Assembly: GCA_900769405.1 (NCBI GenBank)
Contig: CAAGGL010000020.1
Span: 10,813-74,812, forward strand
Direction of reading: 5' to 3'
DNA: 64,000 nucleotides
Origin: an uncultured Alistipes sp.
Lineage (GTDB): Bacteria > Bacteroidota > Bacteroidia > Bacteroidales > Rikenellaceae
The notes below the pieces were generated by a model. It searched no databases. It was not told where the DNA came from and saw only the letters and a program-made list of their open reading frames with translations. Each line of letters starts with the position of its first letter. The first letter of the stretch is position 1. Positions 1-8,055 of this stretch are shown here, one piece after another. The translations under genes were made by a program, and so were the position numbers.

Positions 1-91
1 CAATCACCAGGTCGTCCGAATAGTAGAACGGATCCGCTACATTGTTGCGAATCTCCGAAACCGATAATTTGTTGAATGTTGTGGTTGTCAT
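1..91 (-). CDS. Unidentified protein, N-terminal 30 residues only
   Basis: An open frame begins at an ATG at 91 (minus strand) and runs out of the window. The visible residues start MTTTTFNKLSVSEIRNNVAD and continue through a Tyr-Tyr/Asp-Asp acidic stretch. I do not recognise the family. It lies 38 bp downstream of the lipid kinase gene on the same strand, so it may be the next gene of that transcript. The lack of a signal peptide suggests a cytoplasmic protein. Only the start is visible, so function cannot be judged. Confidence 0.5.
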   Translation of the reverse strand, partial: MTTTTFNKLSVSEIRNNVADPFYYSDDLVI

Positions 92-129
92 TTATTAATG
101 TTGGGTATTTCAGTTATAATCAATCACTT

Positions 130-1023
130 CTATGGGCGGATCACACGCAGCGCACCCGCACGGCAAACCATCTCGACGGGCAGTTCGGGACCGTGCTGAC
201 CATCGATATCGGTCGGCTCGCGACGTGGCGAGTCGATCGTGATGCGACTGCAATGGAAGTGCAACACATTGCGCGGCACCTCGCCTCCACCTCTAAATAT
301 ATAATGTAGGAACGTCGGTCCGACCGTCAGCGCAGGCAGCACACCCGCCTTCAAAACCAACACGTCGAGATAACCATCGTCCACCTCGGCCATCTTAGCC
401 AGCGGGAAGTTGCCCGCCGTCTTGCCATTGAACGCCAACACGATCAGCGCATCGCCACTCCAATCGCCATCGTCCGAATGGATCTCGATCGGAATCGGGT
501 GCATCTTCACAAAGTCGATCGCACCGCCCATCACGTATGCAGCCTTGCCAATCGCATTTTTGAGCAGCGTGGGAGTGTGTTGCGACACATTGGTGAACAA
601 TCCAAAGCTGAACACATTGATAAAGCAACGACCATTCACCTCGCCGATGTCGGTCGGCTGGGGCTTACATTCGAGAATCTGACGACACGCCTCGATCGGA
701 TTCGAGTGCATACCGATCGCCGACGCGAAATCATTCGCCGTACCAGACGGAATCACACCCAGCGGCAGGTCGAGCCCCTCGCGGAACATCTCATTGACGA
801 TGTAGTTGACCGTTCCGTCGCCACCCGCCACCAGTAGGTGATCGTAGCTCGTGTCCAATCCTTCGAGCAGTGCCGAGGGCTCCACCTCGAAGTCAATCTC
901 GCGCACCTCCAACTCGGTGTCGTGCTCGGCATAGAACTCCACGATGCGATCGATCGACATCGCTATCGAGGTGATACCCAGACCCGAACGTGGATTATAT
1001 ATCAAACGTGCTCGTTTCATCAT
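130..1023 (-). CDS. Diacylglycerol kinase family lipid kinase (YegS/DgkB-like)
   Basis: A 297-residue protein of the soluble DAGK catalytic family, which phosphorylates diacylglycerol or a related lipid with ATP. An N-terminal strand with a YNPRSG turn is followed by the nucleotide-binding GGDGT motif (about residues 67-71) and the SGTANDFA motif near residue 93. Length fits the family (about 290-320). The first two codons are both ATG (1023 and 1020), so the start is uncertain by one residue. It begins 3 bp after the apbE stop and is probably co-transcribed with it. The lipid substrate cannot be told from sequence. Confidence 0.9.
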   Translation of the reverse strand: MMKRARLIYNPRSGLGITSIAMSIDRIVEFYAEHDTELEVREIDFEVEPSALLEGLDTSYDHLLVAGGDGTVNYIVNEMFREGLDLPLGVIPSGTANDFASAIGMHSNPIEACRQILECKPQPTDIGEVNGRCFINVFSFGLFTNVSQHTPTLLKNAIGKAAYVMGGAIDFVKMHPIPIEIHSDDGDWSGDALIVLAFNGKTAGNFPLAKMAEVDDGYLDVLVLKAGVLPALTVGPTFLHYIFRGGGEVPRNVLHFHCSRITIDSPRREPTDIDGQHGPELPVEMVCRAGALRVIRP

Positions 1024-1026
1024 TCA

Positions 1027-2064
1027 CTATTTGATCAAAGCCTCCATTCCGGGGGTGTACCACACCTCGAAGTCCTCCTCCGCGCCCTCGGGAGCCGCCG
1101 AAATCAGGTAGGCATCGACGCCGTCAATACCCGAAATCACCATCTTCGCGCGCTCCAAACCGAGCGACATACACATCGTACCGAGTGCATCGGCCTCAGC
1201 CGCCGTCGGAGCAATGACCGTCGCCGACAGCAGGTTGGTGATGACACTCTCGCCCGTCTTGGGATTTATCGTGTGGGCAATCTTGCGCCCCTCATTATCA
1301 ATATAGTATCGGCGATAGTTGCCCGACGTTGCCAGCGAGCGGTCGCTCATCGTGATAATCACCTGACAATTCTCACCAGGGTTCATATTGCCGTCGTAGG
1401 GCGAATCGACCGCAATGCGCCAATCGCTACCCTTCGGATTGCGACCGCGGCAGGTGATCTCGCCACCAACCTCGACCATATACTCCTCAATGCCCAGGCG
1501 CTCGATCTCGGCCGCAATGCAATCGACCGTATAACCCTTGGCTATCGAGTTGAAATCGAGGCGCAGACGCGGATCGCTCTTGACGATTCGCTCCTCCTCG
1601 ATCAGCACCTTCTCCATTCCGACAAACTCCAACAACGAGTCGATATTGGGTTGCTGCTGCGCCTTGCCGCCCGCAAAACCGTATGCCTCGGTCAGCGGTG
1701 CAACGGTCACGTCGTACATACCGTCGCTGATCGCGTTGACACCTCGTGCCAAGCTGATAATCTGGCGGATATGCATATCGGTCGAATCGGTATGATTGCG
1801 ATTGATTCGGCTCAGTAGCGAGGTCGAATCGAAGATCGACATCGAGGCGGTCATCTCGGCAAAAGTAGCCTCGGCCGCCGCGCTGATTTCGGGAATACGA
1901 CCCGACTCGGCACGCGCAATGATTCGGTAGGTCGTACCGATACCGAAGCCCTCGATACGAACATACTCGTCCGTAGCGGGTTGAGCGCAGCCAAACATCG
2001 ACAACGCCACCAACGCCACCATCACAAAACGGCAGAAAAATTCGACTCTCAACCTTCTATTCAT
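1027..2064 (-). CDS. apbE: FAD:protein FMN transferase (ApbE), lipoprotein
   Basis: ApbE attaches FMN covalently to Thr/Ser of target proteins such as NqrC/RnfG, at the outer face of the inner membrane. I start at the ATG at 2064 (MNRRLRV) because it gives a clean SPII signal: a hydrophobic VALVALSMFGC segment with the lipobox Cys. An in-frame ATG at 2085 would add seven residues that spoil it. The C-terminal half has the family signature HTINPKTGES and the following TVIAPTAAEADALGT segment. About 345 residues, usual for the family. No Nqr/Rnf genes are in the window. The lipid kinase gene follows after 3 bp. Confidence 0.92.
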   Translation of the reverse strand: MNRRLRVEFFCRFVMVALVALSMFGCAQPATDEYVRIEGFGIGTTYRIIARAESGRIPEISAAAEATFAEMTASMSIFDSTSLLSRINRNHTDSTDMHIRQIISLARGVNAISDGMYDVTVAPLTEAYGFAGGKAQQQPNIDSLLEFVGMEKVLIEEERIVKSDPRLRLDFNSIAKGYTVDCIAAEIERLGIEEYMVEVGGEITCRGRNPKGSDWRIAVDSPYDGNMNPGENCQVIITMSDRSLATSGNYRRYYIDNEGRKIAHTINPKTGESVITNLLSATVIAPTAAEADALGTMCMSLGLERAKMVISGIDGVDAYLISAAPEGAEEDFEVWYTPGMEALIK

Positions 2065-2207
2065 CTCACAAATAATTAGATTCAACAGGGTCGCTTTACC
2101 CCAAAGAGGGCGTTACGACCAAAATACACGACAAAGATAACAATTTTCGTATTATTTTGCAACAAGCACCAAAAAATCTTCCACATAAAATTTAGGTAAA
2201 ACATTGG

Positions 2208-2234
2208 TTGTTTGATAAAAAAGTCCTACCTTTG
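2208..2234 (+). promoter_or_regulatory. Promoter of rpsO
   Basis: A perfect Bacteroidetes -7 element TACCTTTG lies at 2227-2234, with a TTG -33 candidate at 2208-2210 (another at 2204-2206). Transcription should start near 2241 and gives a leader of about 65 nt before the rpsO ATG. Confidence 0.75.
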
Positions 2235-2237
2235 CGC

Positions 2238-2282
2238 CCACGCTCTGGTGGTATTCGATAAGGCGAATCCATCGTAGAGTGG
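2238..2282 (+). promoter_or_regulatory. Structured rpsO leader, candidate S15 autoregulatory element
   Basis: CCACGCTCT (2238-2246) can pair with AGAGTGG (2276-2282), enclosing an inner hairpin ATTCG/CGAAT (2253-2257 with 2264-2268). This gives a multi-branched fold just upstream of the S15 start, with a GGCG stretch in it. S15 is known to bind branched leader structures in several phyla. That this one does is inference. Confidence 0.35.
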
Positions 2283-2306
2283 AACCATAAAAAAATTAAA
2301 CTATTT

Positions 2307-2579
2307 ATGAGCTATTTATCAGCAGAGAAAAAGCAGGAGCTTTTCGGTCAGTACGGCAAGTCTAACACCGATACCGGTTCGCCTGAGAGCCAGATCGCAT
2401 TGTTTTCGTACCGTATCAGCCACCTTACAGATCACCTCAAAAGCAACAAGCACGACTACGGCACCCAGCGCGCACTGCTGCGCTTGGTAGGTAAGCGTCG
2501 TAAGTTGTTGATGTACTTGAAGGAAGTTGACATCGAGCGCTACCGCGCAATCGTTAAGGCCCTCAACCTCCGTAAGTAA
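2307..2579 (+). CDS. rpsO: 30S ribosomal protein S15
   Basis: A 90-residue S15, the usual length, which binds the central domain of 16S rRNA early in 30S assembly. The whole-family pattern is present: TGSPESQIA near residue 23, ISHLTDHLK, and GKRRKLLMYL (about residues 62-71), which contact the three-way junction. It is followed after 132 bp by pnp, the same order as in many bacteria. The intergenic region holds two hairpins, so the two genes may be partly uncoupled by processing. Confidence 0.99.
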   Translation: MSYLSAEKKQELFGQYGKSNTDTGSPESQIALFSYRISHLTDHLKSNKHDYGTQRALLRLVGKRRKLLMYLKEVDIERYRAIVKALNLRK

Positions 2580-2605
2580 GAGGAAGTACACGAGGCAAAG
2601 TCGCA

Positions 2606-2669
2606 ATGAAGGCAATTTGCAAAGAATTGCCTTCATTTGCGTACTTAGAGCGCACATCGTCGGTGCGCT
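2606..2669 (+). terminator. Two hairpins between rpsO and pnp
   Basis: The first is a perfect 12-bp inverted repeat (ATGAAGGCAATT at 2606-2617 with AATTGCCTTCAT at 2625-2636, 7-nt loop). The second is AGCGCAC/GTGCGCT (2649-2655 with 2663-2669, 7-nt loop). Neither has a long T-run, so they could be processing or attenuation structures and not simple terminators. In other bacteria the rpsO-pnp gap carries RNase III and RNase E sites. A similar role here is inference. Confidence 0.6.
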
Positions 2670-2711
2670 TTCAAAATGAAACACAAGAGGTAAAAAAATA
2701 AACAAAACAAG

Positions 2712-4940
2712 ATGTACAACGCAACACAGAAGGTGATTAAATTGAGCGGCGATCGCGAGATTATCATCGAAACAGGTAAGTTGGCTAAGCAGGCCGACGG
2801 TTCGGTTGTGGTAAAGCAGGGCGACACTATGCTGCTGGCAACAGTTGTCGCTGCAAAGGACGCTAAGCCCGATACCGACTTTATGCCCTTACAGGTAGAT
2901 TACAAAGAGAAATACGCTTCGTGCGGACGATTCCCCGGCGGCTTCCTCAAACGTGAGGCTCGCCCCGGCGACAACGAAATCCTCGTTGCTCGTCTGATCG
3001 ACCGCGCATTGCGCCCCCTTTTCCCCTCGGATTTCCACGCTGAGGTATATGTTACGGTTAATCTGATCTCGGCTGACAAGGATATTCAGGCTGACGCTCT
3101 GGCAGGTTTGGCTGCGTCGGCTGCTTTGGCAGTTTCGGATATTCCGTTCGGCGGCCCCATCTCGGAGGTTCGCGTAGCTCGCATCAACGGCGAGTTCATC
3201 ATCAACCCCACCTTCTCGCAGATGAAGGATGTGGACCTCGACATTATGGTCGGCGGTACCATCGACAACATCTTGATGGTCGAGGGTGAGATGAAGGAGG
3301 TTTCTGAGGAGGTTATGCTCAACGCAATTATGTTCGCTCACGAGGAGATCAAGAAGCACTGCGCAGTTCAGATCGAGCTGAGCAAGGAGCTGGGTAAGGA
3401 CGTTAAGCGCACCTACTGCCACGAGGTGAACGACGAGGAGTTGCGTCAGCAGATCATCGCCGAGACCTACGACAAGGCTTACGCAGTTGCTACCAGCGGT
3501 ACCGCAAAGCACGAGCGTGCTGAAGCATTCGAGGCTATCGAGGCTGAGTTCGCTGCTCGCTACACCGAGGAGGAGCTCGAAGAGAAGTTGCCGCTGATCA
3601 AGCGTTACTTCCACGACGACGTTCAGAAGAAGGCTATGCGTAATATGATCCTCGATGAGGGTATGCGTCTGGACGGCCGTAAGTGCAACGAGATCCGCCC
3701 CATCTGGTGCGAGATCAACTATCTGCCCGCAGCTCACGGTTCGGCTATCTTCACCCGTGGTGAAACTCAGTCGCTGACCACCGTAACTTTGGGTACGAAG
3801 CTTGACGAGAAGCAGATCGACGAGGTATTGGTACAGGGTACCGAGCAGTTCGTTCTGCACTATAACTTCCCCCCCTTCTCGACCGGTGAGGCTAAGGCAT
3901 CGCGCGGTTTGAGCCGTCGCGAGATCGGTCACGGTCACCTGGCTTGGCGTGCGTTGAAGCCGATGGTTCCCGTTGGCGAGGAGAATCCCTATGCAGTTCG
4001 CGTAGTGAGCGATATCTTGGAGTCGAACGGTTCGTCGTCGATGGCTACCGTTTGCGCAGGTACTCTGGCTCTGATGGATTCGGGCTTGAAGATCAAGAAG
4101 CCCGTTTCGGGTATCGCAATGGGTCTGATCACCGATACCAACAGCGGTAAGTATGCCGTTCTGTCGGATATCTTGGGTGACGAGGACCACTTGGGTGATA
4201 TGGACTTCAAGGTTACGGGTACCCGCGACGGTATCACCGCAACCCAGATGGATATTAAGGTTGATGGTCTGTCGTATGAGGTGCTGGCTAAGGCATTGCA
4301 GCAGGCTAAGGAGGGTCGTCTGCACATCCTCGACAAGATGACTGAGTGCATCGCCGAGCCTCGTGAGGACTTCAAGCCCTTCGTACCCCGCATCGTTCAG
4401 ATCTCGATTCCTTCGGAGTTCATCGGTGCTGTTATCGGCCCCGGCGGTAAGGTAATCCAGGAGATGCAGAAGCAGACCGGTACCACCATCACCATCACCG
4501 AGGCTGACAACAAGGGTATCGTTGATATCTTCGGTCAGGATAAAGAGGCTATCGACGCAGCTCTGGCTCGCATCAAGGCTATCGTAGCTATCCCCGAGGT
4601 AGGTGAGATCTACAACGGTAAGATCAAGTCGATCGTAGCGTTCGGCGCATTCGTTGAGATCCTCCCCGGTAAGGACGCTCTGCTGCACATCTCGGAGATC
4701 GGCCACCGCCGCTACGAGACTATGGAGGAGACCGGTCTGAAAGAGGGCGATATGATCGAGGTTAAGTTGATCGGCGTTGATCCCAAGACCAACAAGCTCA
4801 AATTGTCGCGCAAGGTATTGTTGCCCCGCGAGGAGGGAGCTGAGGAGGAGCGTCGCGCACCCCGCCGCGAGCACGATCACAACGAGCACCGTGGTCCCCG
4901 CCGCGACAACCGCGAGCGTCGTCCCAAGCGCGAGGAGTAA
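2712..4940 (+). CDS. pnp: Polyribonucleotide nucleotidyltransferase (PNPase)
   Basis: PNPase degrades RNA 3'-5' by phosphorolysis as a ring trimer. The 742-residue protein has two RNase PH-like domains (about 5-215 and 320-555, with [11 protein letters not shown] and the active-site-region [12 protein letters not shown]), a KH domain (about 565-625, [12 protein letters not shown]) and an S1 domain (about 630-700, [18 protein letters not shown]). A basic Arg/Glu/His-rich tail of about 45 residues follows, as in other Bacteroidetes. Codon usage is strongly biased to GCT, AAG and GAG, as expected of a highly expressed gene. A strong terminator follows. Confidence 0.98.
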   Translation: MYNATQKVIKLSGDREIIIETGKLAKQADGSVVVKQGDTMLLATVVAAKDAKPDTDFMPLQVDYKEKYASCGRFPGGFLKREARPGDNEILVARLIDRALRPLFPSDFHAEVYVTVNLISADKDIQADALAGLAASAALAVSDIPFGGPISEVRVARINGEFIINPTFSQMKDVDLDIMVGGTIDNILMVEGEMKEVSEEVMLNAIMFAHEEIKKHCAVQIELSKELGKDVKRTYCHEVNDEELRQQIIAETYDKAYAVATSGTAKHERAEAFEAIEAEFAARYTEEELEEKLPLIKRYFHDDVQKKAMRNMILDEGMRLDGRKCNEIRPIWCEINYLPAAHGSAIFTRGETQSLTTVTLGTKLDEKQIDEVLVQGTEQFVLHYNFPPFSTGEAKASRGLSRREIGHGHLAWRALKPMVPVGEENPYAVRVVSDILESNGSSSMATVCAGTLALMDSGLKIKKPVSGIAMGLITDTNSGKYAVLSDILGDEDHLGDMDFKVTGTRDGITATQMDIKVDGLSYEVLAKALQQAKEGRLHILDKMTECIAEPREDFKPFVPRIVQISIPSEFIGAVIGPGGKVIQEMQKQTGTTITITEADNKGIVDIFGQDKEAIDAALARIKAIVAIPEVGEIYNGKIKSIVAFGAFVEILPGKDALLHISEIGHRRYETMEETGLKEGDMIEVKLIGVDPKTNKLKLSRKVLLPREEGAEEERRAPRREHDHNEHRGPRRDNRERRPKREE

Positions 4941-4986
4941 TCACTCGAAGGTGAGTTGAGCCACTCGCGACATAGCTCAACAACAG

Positions 4987-5038
4987 AAAAAGCAACCGAA
5001 TGCCAGATTTTTTTGAGCAATCGGTTGCTTTTTTTTTA
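4987..5038 (+). terminator. Rho-independent terminator of pnp
   Basis: The 13-bp stem AAAAAGCAACCGA (4987-4999) / TCGGTTGCTTTTT (5021-5033) is followed by an unbroken T-run to 5037. Confidence 0.9.
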
Positions 5039-5055
5039 TTTTTAGATTATATTTG
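5025..5055 (+). promoter_or_regulatory. Promoter of the TPR lipoprotein gene
   Basis: The -7 element TATATTTG lies at 5048-5055, with TTG at 5025-5027 inside the right arm of the pnp terminator (spacing 20). The leader is about 140 nt and contains the GCG/TGCG-rich stretch 5070-5100. Confidence 0.65.
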
Positions 5056-5202
5056 CATATTCTATGTGCGTATATGCGCGATGTGCGCGTTGCGAGCGTG
5101 TACCATTAAGCGAACATGCGAGGCATAGGATATGTGTAACAGATTGAGTAACAGGCAATAACAAAACTTAAATAATTCAAACATTTTAATTTAACACTCA
5201 CT

Positions 5203-6873
5203 ATGAAAAATTTTGCAAAGGTAGCTTTGACTCTTGCAGTTGTTGCTTTCGCTTTCACCAGCTGCGATTGCTACAAGAAGATGGGCAAGAAAATCGATCA
5301 GGTAGAGTACAGCTGTACTCCTGAGATTCTTTCGCTGAACAATGGCGAGGTAACTGCTAACATCACCGTTAAGTTCCCTCCCAAGTATTTCAATGAGACC
5401 GCAGTATTGAAGATCACCCCCGTTCTGGTATTCGAGGGCGGCGAGATCGCAGGTACTCCTAAGTACGTTCAGGGCGAGAATGTAAACGACAACTACACCG
5501 TTATCTCGTGGAAGAATGGTGGTCAGTACACTCAGACCGTTACTTTCCCCTACGACGAGCGCGCTAAGATCTCGACCTTGGAGCTCCGCACTGAGAGCAA
5601 GTGCAGCAGCAAGTGCAGCGAGAACTACAACACTTTCGTTCCCGTAGAGTTGGCAACCGTAGCAGTAGCTAAGGGTATCAACACCTTGCAGGGTGACCTG
5701 AACTACGCTGACGCTATGCAGTATATGGCTGACAACTTCAAGAAGTCGGAGACTGTTGACAGCAAGCTCTACATCCTCTACGACATCAACAAGGCTAAGG
5801 TTGGTAAGAAGGCTCTGAACGACGAGCAGACTCAGCTCTTCAAGGAGTTCGTTCTGGCTAACAAGGATAAGGAGAACTCGCAGGCAGGTAACATCTTCGT
5901 TGAGGGTTACGCATCGCCCGATGGTCCCGAGAAGTTGAACAACGATCTGTCGGTTAAGCGTGGTAAGGCTGGCCGTGAGGCAGTTGAGAAGAAGTTGGCT
6001 GACATCGAGGGTCTGACCTACAACGACGAAGGCTTCGGTGAGGACTGGGAAGGCTTCCAGGAGCTGGTTGCTGCATCGGATATGGCTGACAAGGATCTGA
6101 TTCTCCAGGTTCTGAAGCTCTACGATTCGCCCGTAACTCGTGAGGCTGAGATCAAGAATATGTCGGAGGTTTACAGCGCATTGAAGAACGACGTTCTGCC
6201 CGCATTGCGTCGCGCTAAGGTTGTTTCGACCGCTGAGTTGGCTAGCAAGACCGACGACGAGTTGAAGGCTTGCGTTGCTTCGAACTTGAAGGATTTGGAG
6301 TGCGAGGAGATGATGTACGCTGCTACTCTGTACGAGGATCCCGCTATGAAGGCTAAGATCTACGAGGCTTGCGCTAAGAAGTACAACGACGCTCGCGCTT
6401 ACAACAACCTGGGTGTTGCTCTGTCGGAGATGGGCGAGTACACTAAGGCTGCTGACGCTTTCAAGAAGGCTGCTAAGTTGGCTGCATCGAGCGAGGTTAA
6501 CAACAACATCGCTATGGTTAACGCTGCTGCCGGCAACGTTAAGGAGGCTAAGAAGTATGTTGCTACCGCTTCGGACGAGGCTAAGGCTCTGGTTGCTGCT
6601 GCTGAGGGTAACTACACCGACGCTGCTAACAAGCTGACCGGCTACAACGCTGCTATCGCTGAGTACCAGAACGGTAACTTGGCTGCTGCTAAGAAGGCAT
6701 TGCAGGGTGACAACTCGGCTAACGCTGAGTACCTCCGCGCTGTAATCGCTGCTAAGGAGGGTAAGGTTAGCGAGGCTGCTGCTTACTTGAAGAACGCTAT
6801 CGCTCAGAACAAGGAGTTGGCTGCTAAGGCTAAGACCGATGTTAACCTGGTTAACGTTGTAAAGGCTCTGTAA
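5203..6873 (+). CDS. TPR lipoprotein with OmpA-like segment
   Basis: A 556-residue exported lipoprotein. The signal peptide ends in AFTSC (Cys about residue 23). A beta-rich N-terminal region (about 30-150) is followed by a segment resembling the OmpA C-terminal fold (FVEGYASPDGPEKLNNDLSV, about residues 230-250), then a tetratricopeptide region (about 395-540, with RAYNNLGVALSEMGEYTKAA). Such proteins of Bacteroidales are usually cell-envelope proteins. The exact function is unknown. Codon use is extreme (Ala almost always GCT, Lys AAG, Asn AAC), which implies one of the most abundant proteins of the cell. It has its own promoter and terminator. Confidence 0.8.
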   Translation: MKNFAKVALTLAVVAFAFTSCDCYKKMGKKIDQVEYSCTPEILSLNNGEVTANITVKFPPKYFNETAVLKITPVLVFEGGEIAGTPKYVQGENVNDNYTVISWKNGGQYTQTVTFPYDERAKISTLELRTESKCSSKCSENYNTFVPVELATVAVAKGINTLQGDLNYADAMQYMADNFKKSETVDSKLYILYDINKAKVGKKALNDEQTQLFKEFVLANKDKENSQAGNIFVEGYASPDGPEKLNNDLSVKRGKAGREAVEKKLADIEGLTYNDEGFGEDWEGFQELVAASDMADKDLILQVLKLYDSPVTREAEIKNMSEVYSALKNDVLPALRRAKVVSTAELASKTDDELKACVASNLKDLECEEMMYAATLYEDPAMKAKIYEACAKKYNDARAYNNLGVALSEMGEYTKAADAFKKAAKLAASSEVNNNIAMVNAAAGNVKEAKKYVATASDEAKALVAAAEGNYTDAANKLTGYNAAIAEYQNGNLAAAKKALQGDNSANAEYLRAVIAAKEGKVSEAAAYLKNAIAQNKELAAKAKTDVNLVNVVKAL

Positions 6874-6903
6874 TTTAGCCTCCACAGCTTTAAGCTGAGA
6901 ATT

Positions 6904-6945
6904 ATCGAGGGTCGGTCCTGCGTGGATCGACCCTCGATTCTTTTT
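6904..6945 (+). terminator. Terminator of the TPR lipoprotein gene
   Basis: The 11-bp stem ATCGAGGGTCG (6904-6914) / CGACCCTCGAT (6928-6938) is followed by TCTTTTT. Confidence 0.9.
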
Positions 6946-6972
6946 GGGCACAAGGATTAGACAAACGAAAAC

Positions 6973-6997
6973 CGCGCACTGACTATGCGCGTTTTTT
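6973..6997. terminator. Hairpin between convergent genes
   Basis: CGCGCA (6973-6978) pairs with TGCGCG (6986-6991) and is followed by TTTTTT on the plus strand. On the minus strand it overlaps the end of the 135-residue gene and is followed by TTTT, so it may work in both directions. Confidence 0.5.
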
Positions 6998-7390
6998 GGT
7001 TATAATCAGACTGCCATCGACAAATCCTACTGCTACGCCTTCGGCGGCTTGGAGCACCGAGGCTCGACGTCCCTCCCGTTGGTAACGGTGCAGAAAACCT
7101 GCCACCTGTTCGAGAGCATTGCGCCAATGCTTGTCGCCCCGCCAGCAGAGGGCGTTGTGGCGCGTCGAGAAGAGTTCGTCGCACGCCCAATCGCTATCGT
7201 TCTCATCAAACGAGCCGCAGCCAACCAACTCGACCGACCAACGACCATCGCCGCCGTCGTAGATATTGATACAATAGGCCACTACCCCATTGGGGATCGG
7301 CTGTCGCAGCTCTCGATCGAGCCAACGCGCAAAGCGTTCGTATCGAAGATCGAAATGACGCTGAACGGTATCGTACAACAGGAACAACAT
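6983..7390 (-). CDS. Conserved-looking hypothetical protein, 135 residues
   Basis: I do not recognise the family. The protein starts MLFLLYDTVQRHFDLRYERF and has an acidic middle (FDENDSDWACDELF), several Trp residues, and a basic amphipathic segment near residues 85-115. It ends in a hydrophobic strand (VAVGFVDGSLIITKKRA). It shows no signal peptide or membrane segment, so it is probably cytoplasmic. It has a plausible promoter of its own (TAAATTTG, 7424-7431) and codon use like its neighbours, which supports it being a real gene. Confidence 0.6.
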   Translation of the reverse strand: MLFLLYDTVQRHFDLRYERFARWLDRELRQPIPNGVVAYCINIYDGGDGRWSVELVGCGSFDENDSDWACDELFSTRHNALCWRGDKHWRNALEQVAGFLHRYQREGRRASVLQAAEGVAVGFVDGSLIITKKRA

Positions 7391-7423
7391 TGCGCAAAGA
7401 GCTTGTTTGGGATTAGACTTTTA

Positions 7424-7457
7424 CAAATTTAGATATAATTACCCGAAATAAAAACAA
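7424..7457 (-). promoter_or_regulatory. Promoter of the 135-residue hypothetical gene
   Basis: On the minus strand the -7 element TAAATTTG lies at 7431-7424, with TTG at 7457-7455 (spacing 23). The leader is about 27 nt. Confidence 0.5.
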
Positions 7458-7512
7458 CTATTTTTTCAGAATCGCGCCGCGTGTTGCTCGTCGTTCCGAG
7501 GCGCACAAACAA

Positions 7513-7546
7513 AAAAGGTCGCACCCCGCAGGGCACGACCTTTTCT
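7513..7546 (-). terminator. Terminator of the V-ATPase operon
   Basis: AAAAGGTCG/CGACCTTTT arms (7513-7521 with 7536-7544) enclose a CCC/GGG inner helix. On the minus strand the stem ends in TTTTTT, 20 bp after the K-subunit stop. Confidence 0.85.
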
Positions 7547-7566
7547 TGTCAATCTCAATTGACGAA

Positions 7567-8019
7567 TTAAGCAACCGAGTTCGAGATAAGGAAGGTTGCT
7601 GCAACGGTCAAAATTGCGTACAACTCGGGGAACGCTGCGAGGATCAGGGTCTTACCCATCACGTCGTGGCCGTTACCGATTGCTGCGATACCGTTAGCGC
7701 AGACCTTAGCCTGATAGATAGCAGCTGCCAGGTTAACGATACCAACCAGCAAACCTGCACCGAATACTGCTGCTGCCTGCAACATCGACATATCAGCCGA
7801 GATCAAGCCCTGAACCATAAAGAAGCATACGAAACCGTACAGACCCTGCGAACCGGGAAGTGCCGACAGAATCATATAGCTACCGAATGCGCTACCGTTC
7901 TTCTTCATCGAACCTACTGCTGCCTGACCGCAGATTGCAGTACCTACTGCCGATGCGATACCGGCAACACCTACCATCAATACTACACCAAGGTAGGCCA
8001 AAATCAAAGTTGTGTTCAT
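7567..8019 (-). CDS. ntpK: V-type ATPase subunit K (rotor ring proteolipid)
   Basis: A 150-residue membrane protein with four transmembrane helices in two hairpins, the duplicated c-subunit form that builds the ion-carrying rotor. Compared from memory with Enterococcus hirae NtpK, the Na+ ligands L61, T64, Q65, Q110 and E139 correspond here to L54, S57, Q58 (LPGSQGLYGF), Q103 (YQAK) and E132 (PELYAIL). This points to Na+ coupling, with Thr replaced by Ser. It is the last gene of the operon, 36 bp after subunit I. The direction of ion pumping cannot be read from sequence. Confidence 0.95.
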   Translation of the reverse strand: MNTTLILAYLGVVLMVGVAGIASAVGTAICGQAAVGSMKKNGSAFGSYMILSALPGSQGLYGFVCFFMVQGLISADMSMLQAAAVFGAGLLVGIVNLAAAIYQAKVCANGIAAIGNGHDVMGKTLILAAFPELYAILTVAATFLISNSVA

Positions 8020-8055
8020 AATTGTAATTGTTTGTTTTTGTTTGTTATTAAATTT

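Noticed and set aside
2889..4889. Long open frame antisense to pnp; similar long antisense frames lie opposite the TPR lipoprotein gene (5191-6951) and ppdK (35329-38031).
   Set aside because: They arise because highly expressed genes here use few codons (GCT, GAG, AAG), which removes stops on the other strand. The antisense products are low-complexity Leu/Val/Ser-rich chains without domains or signals.
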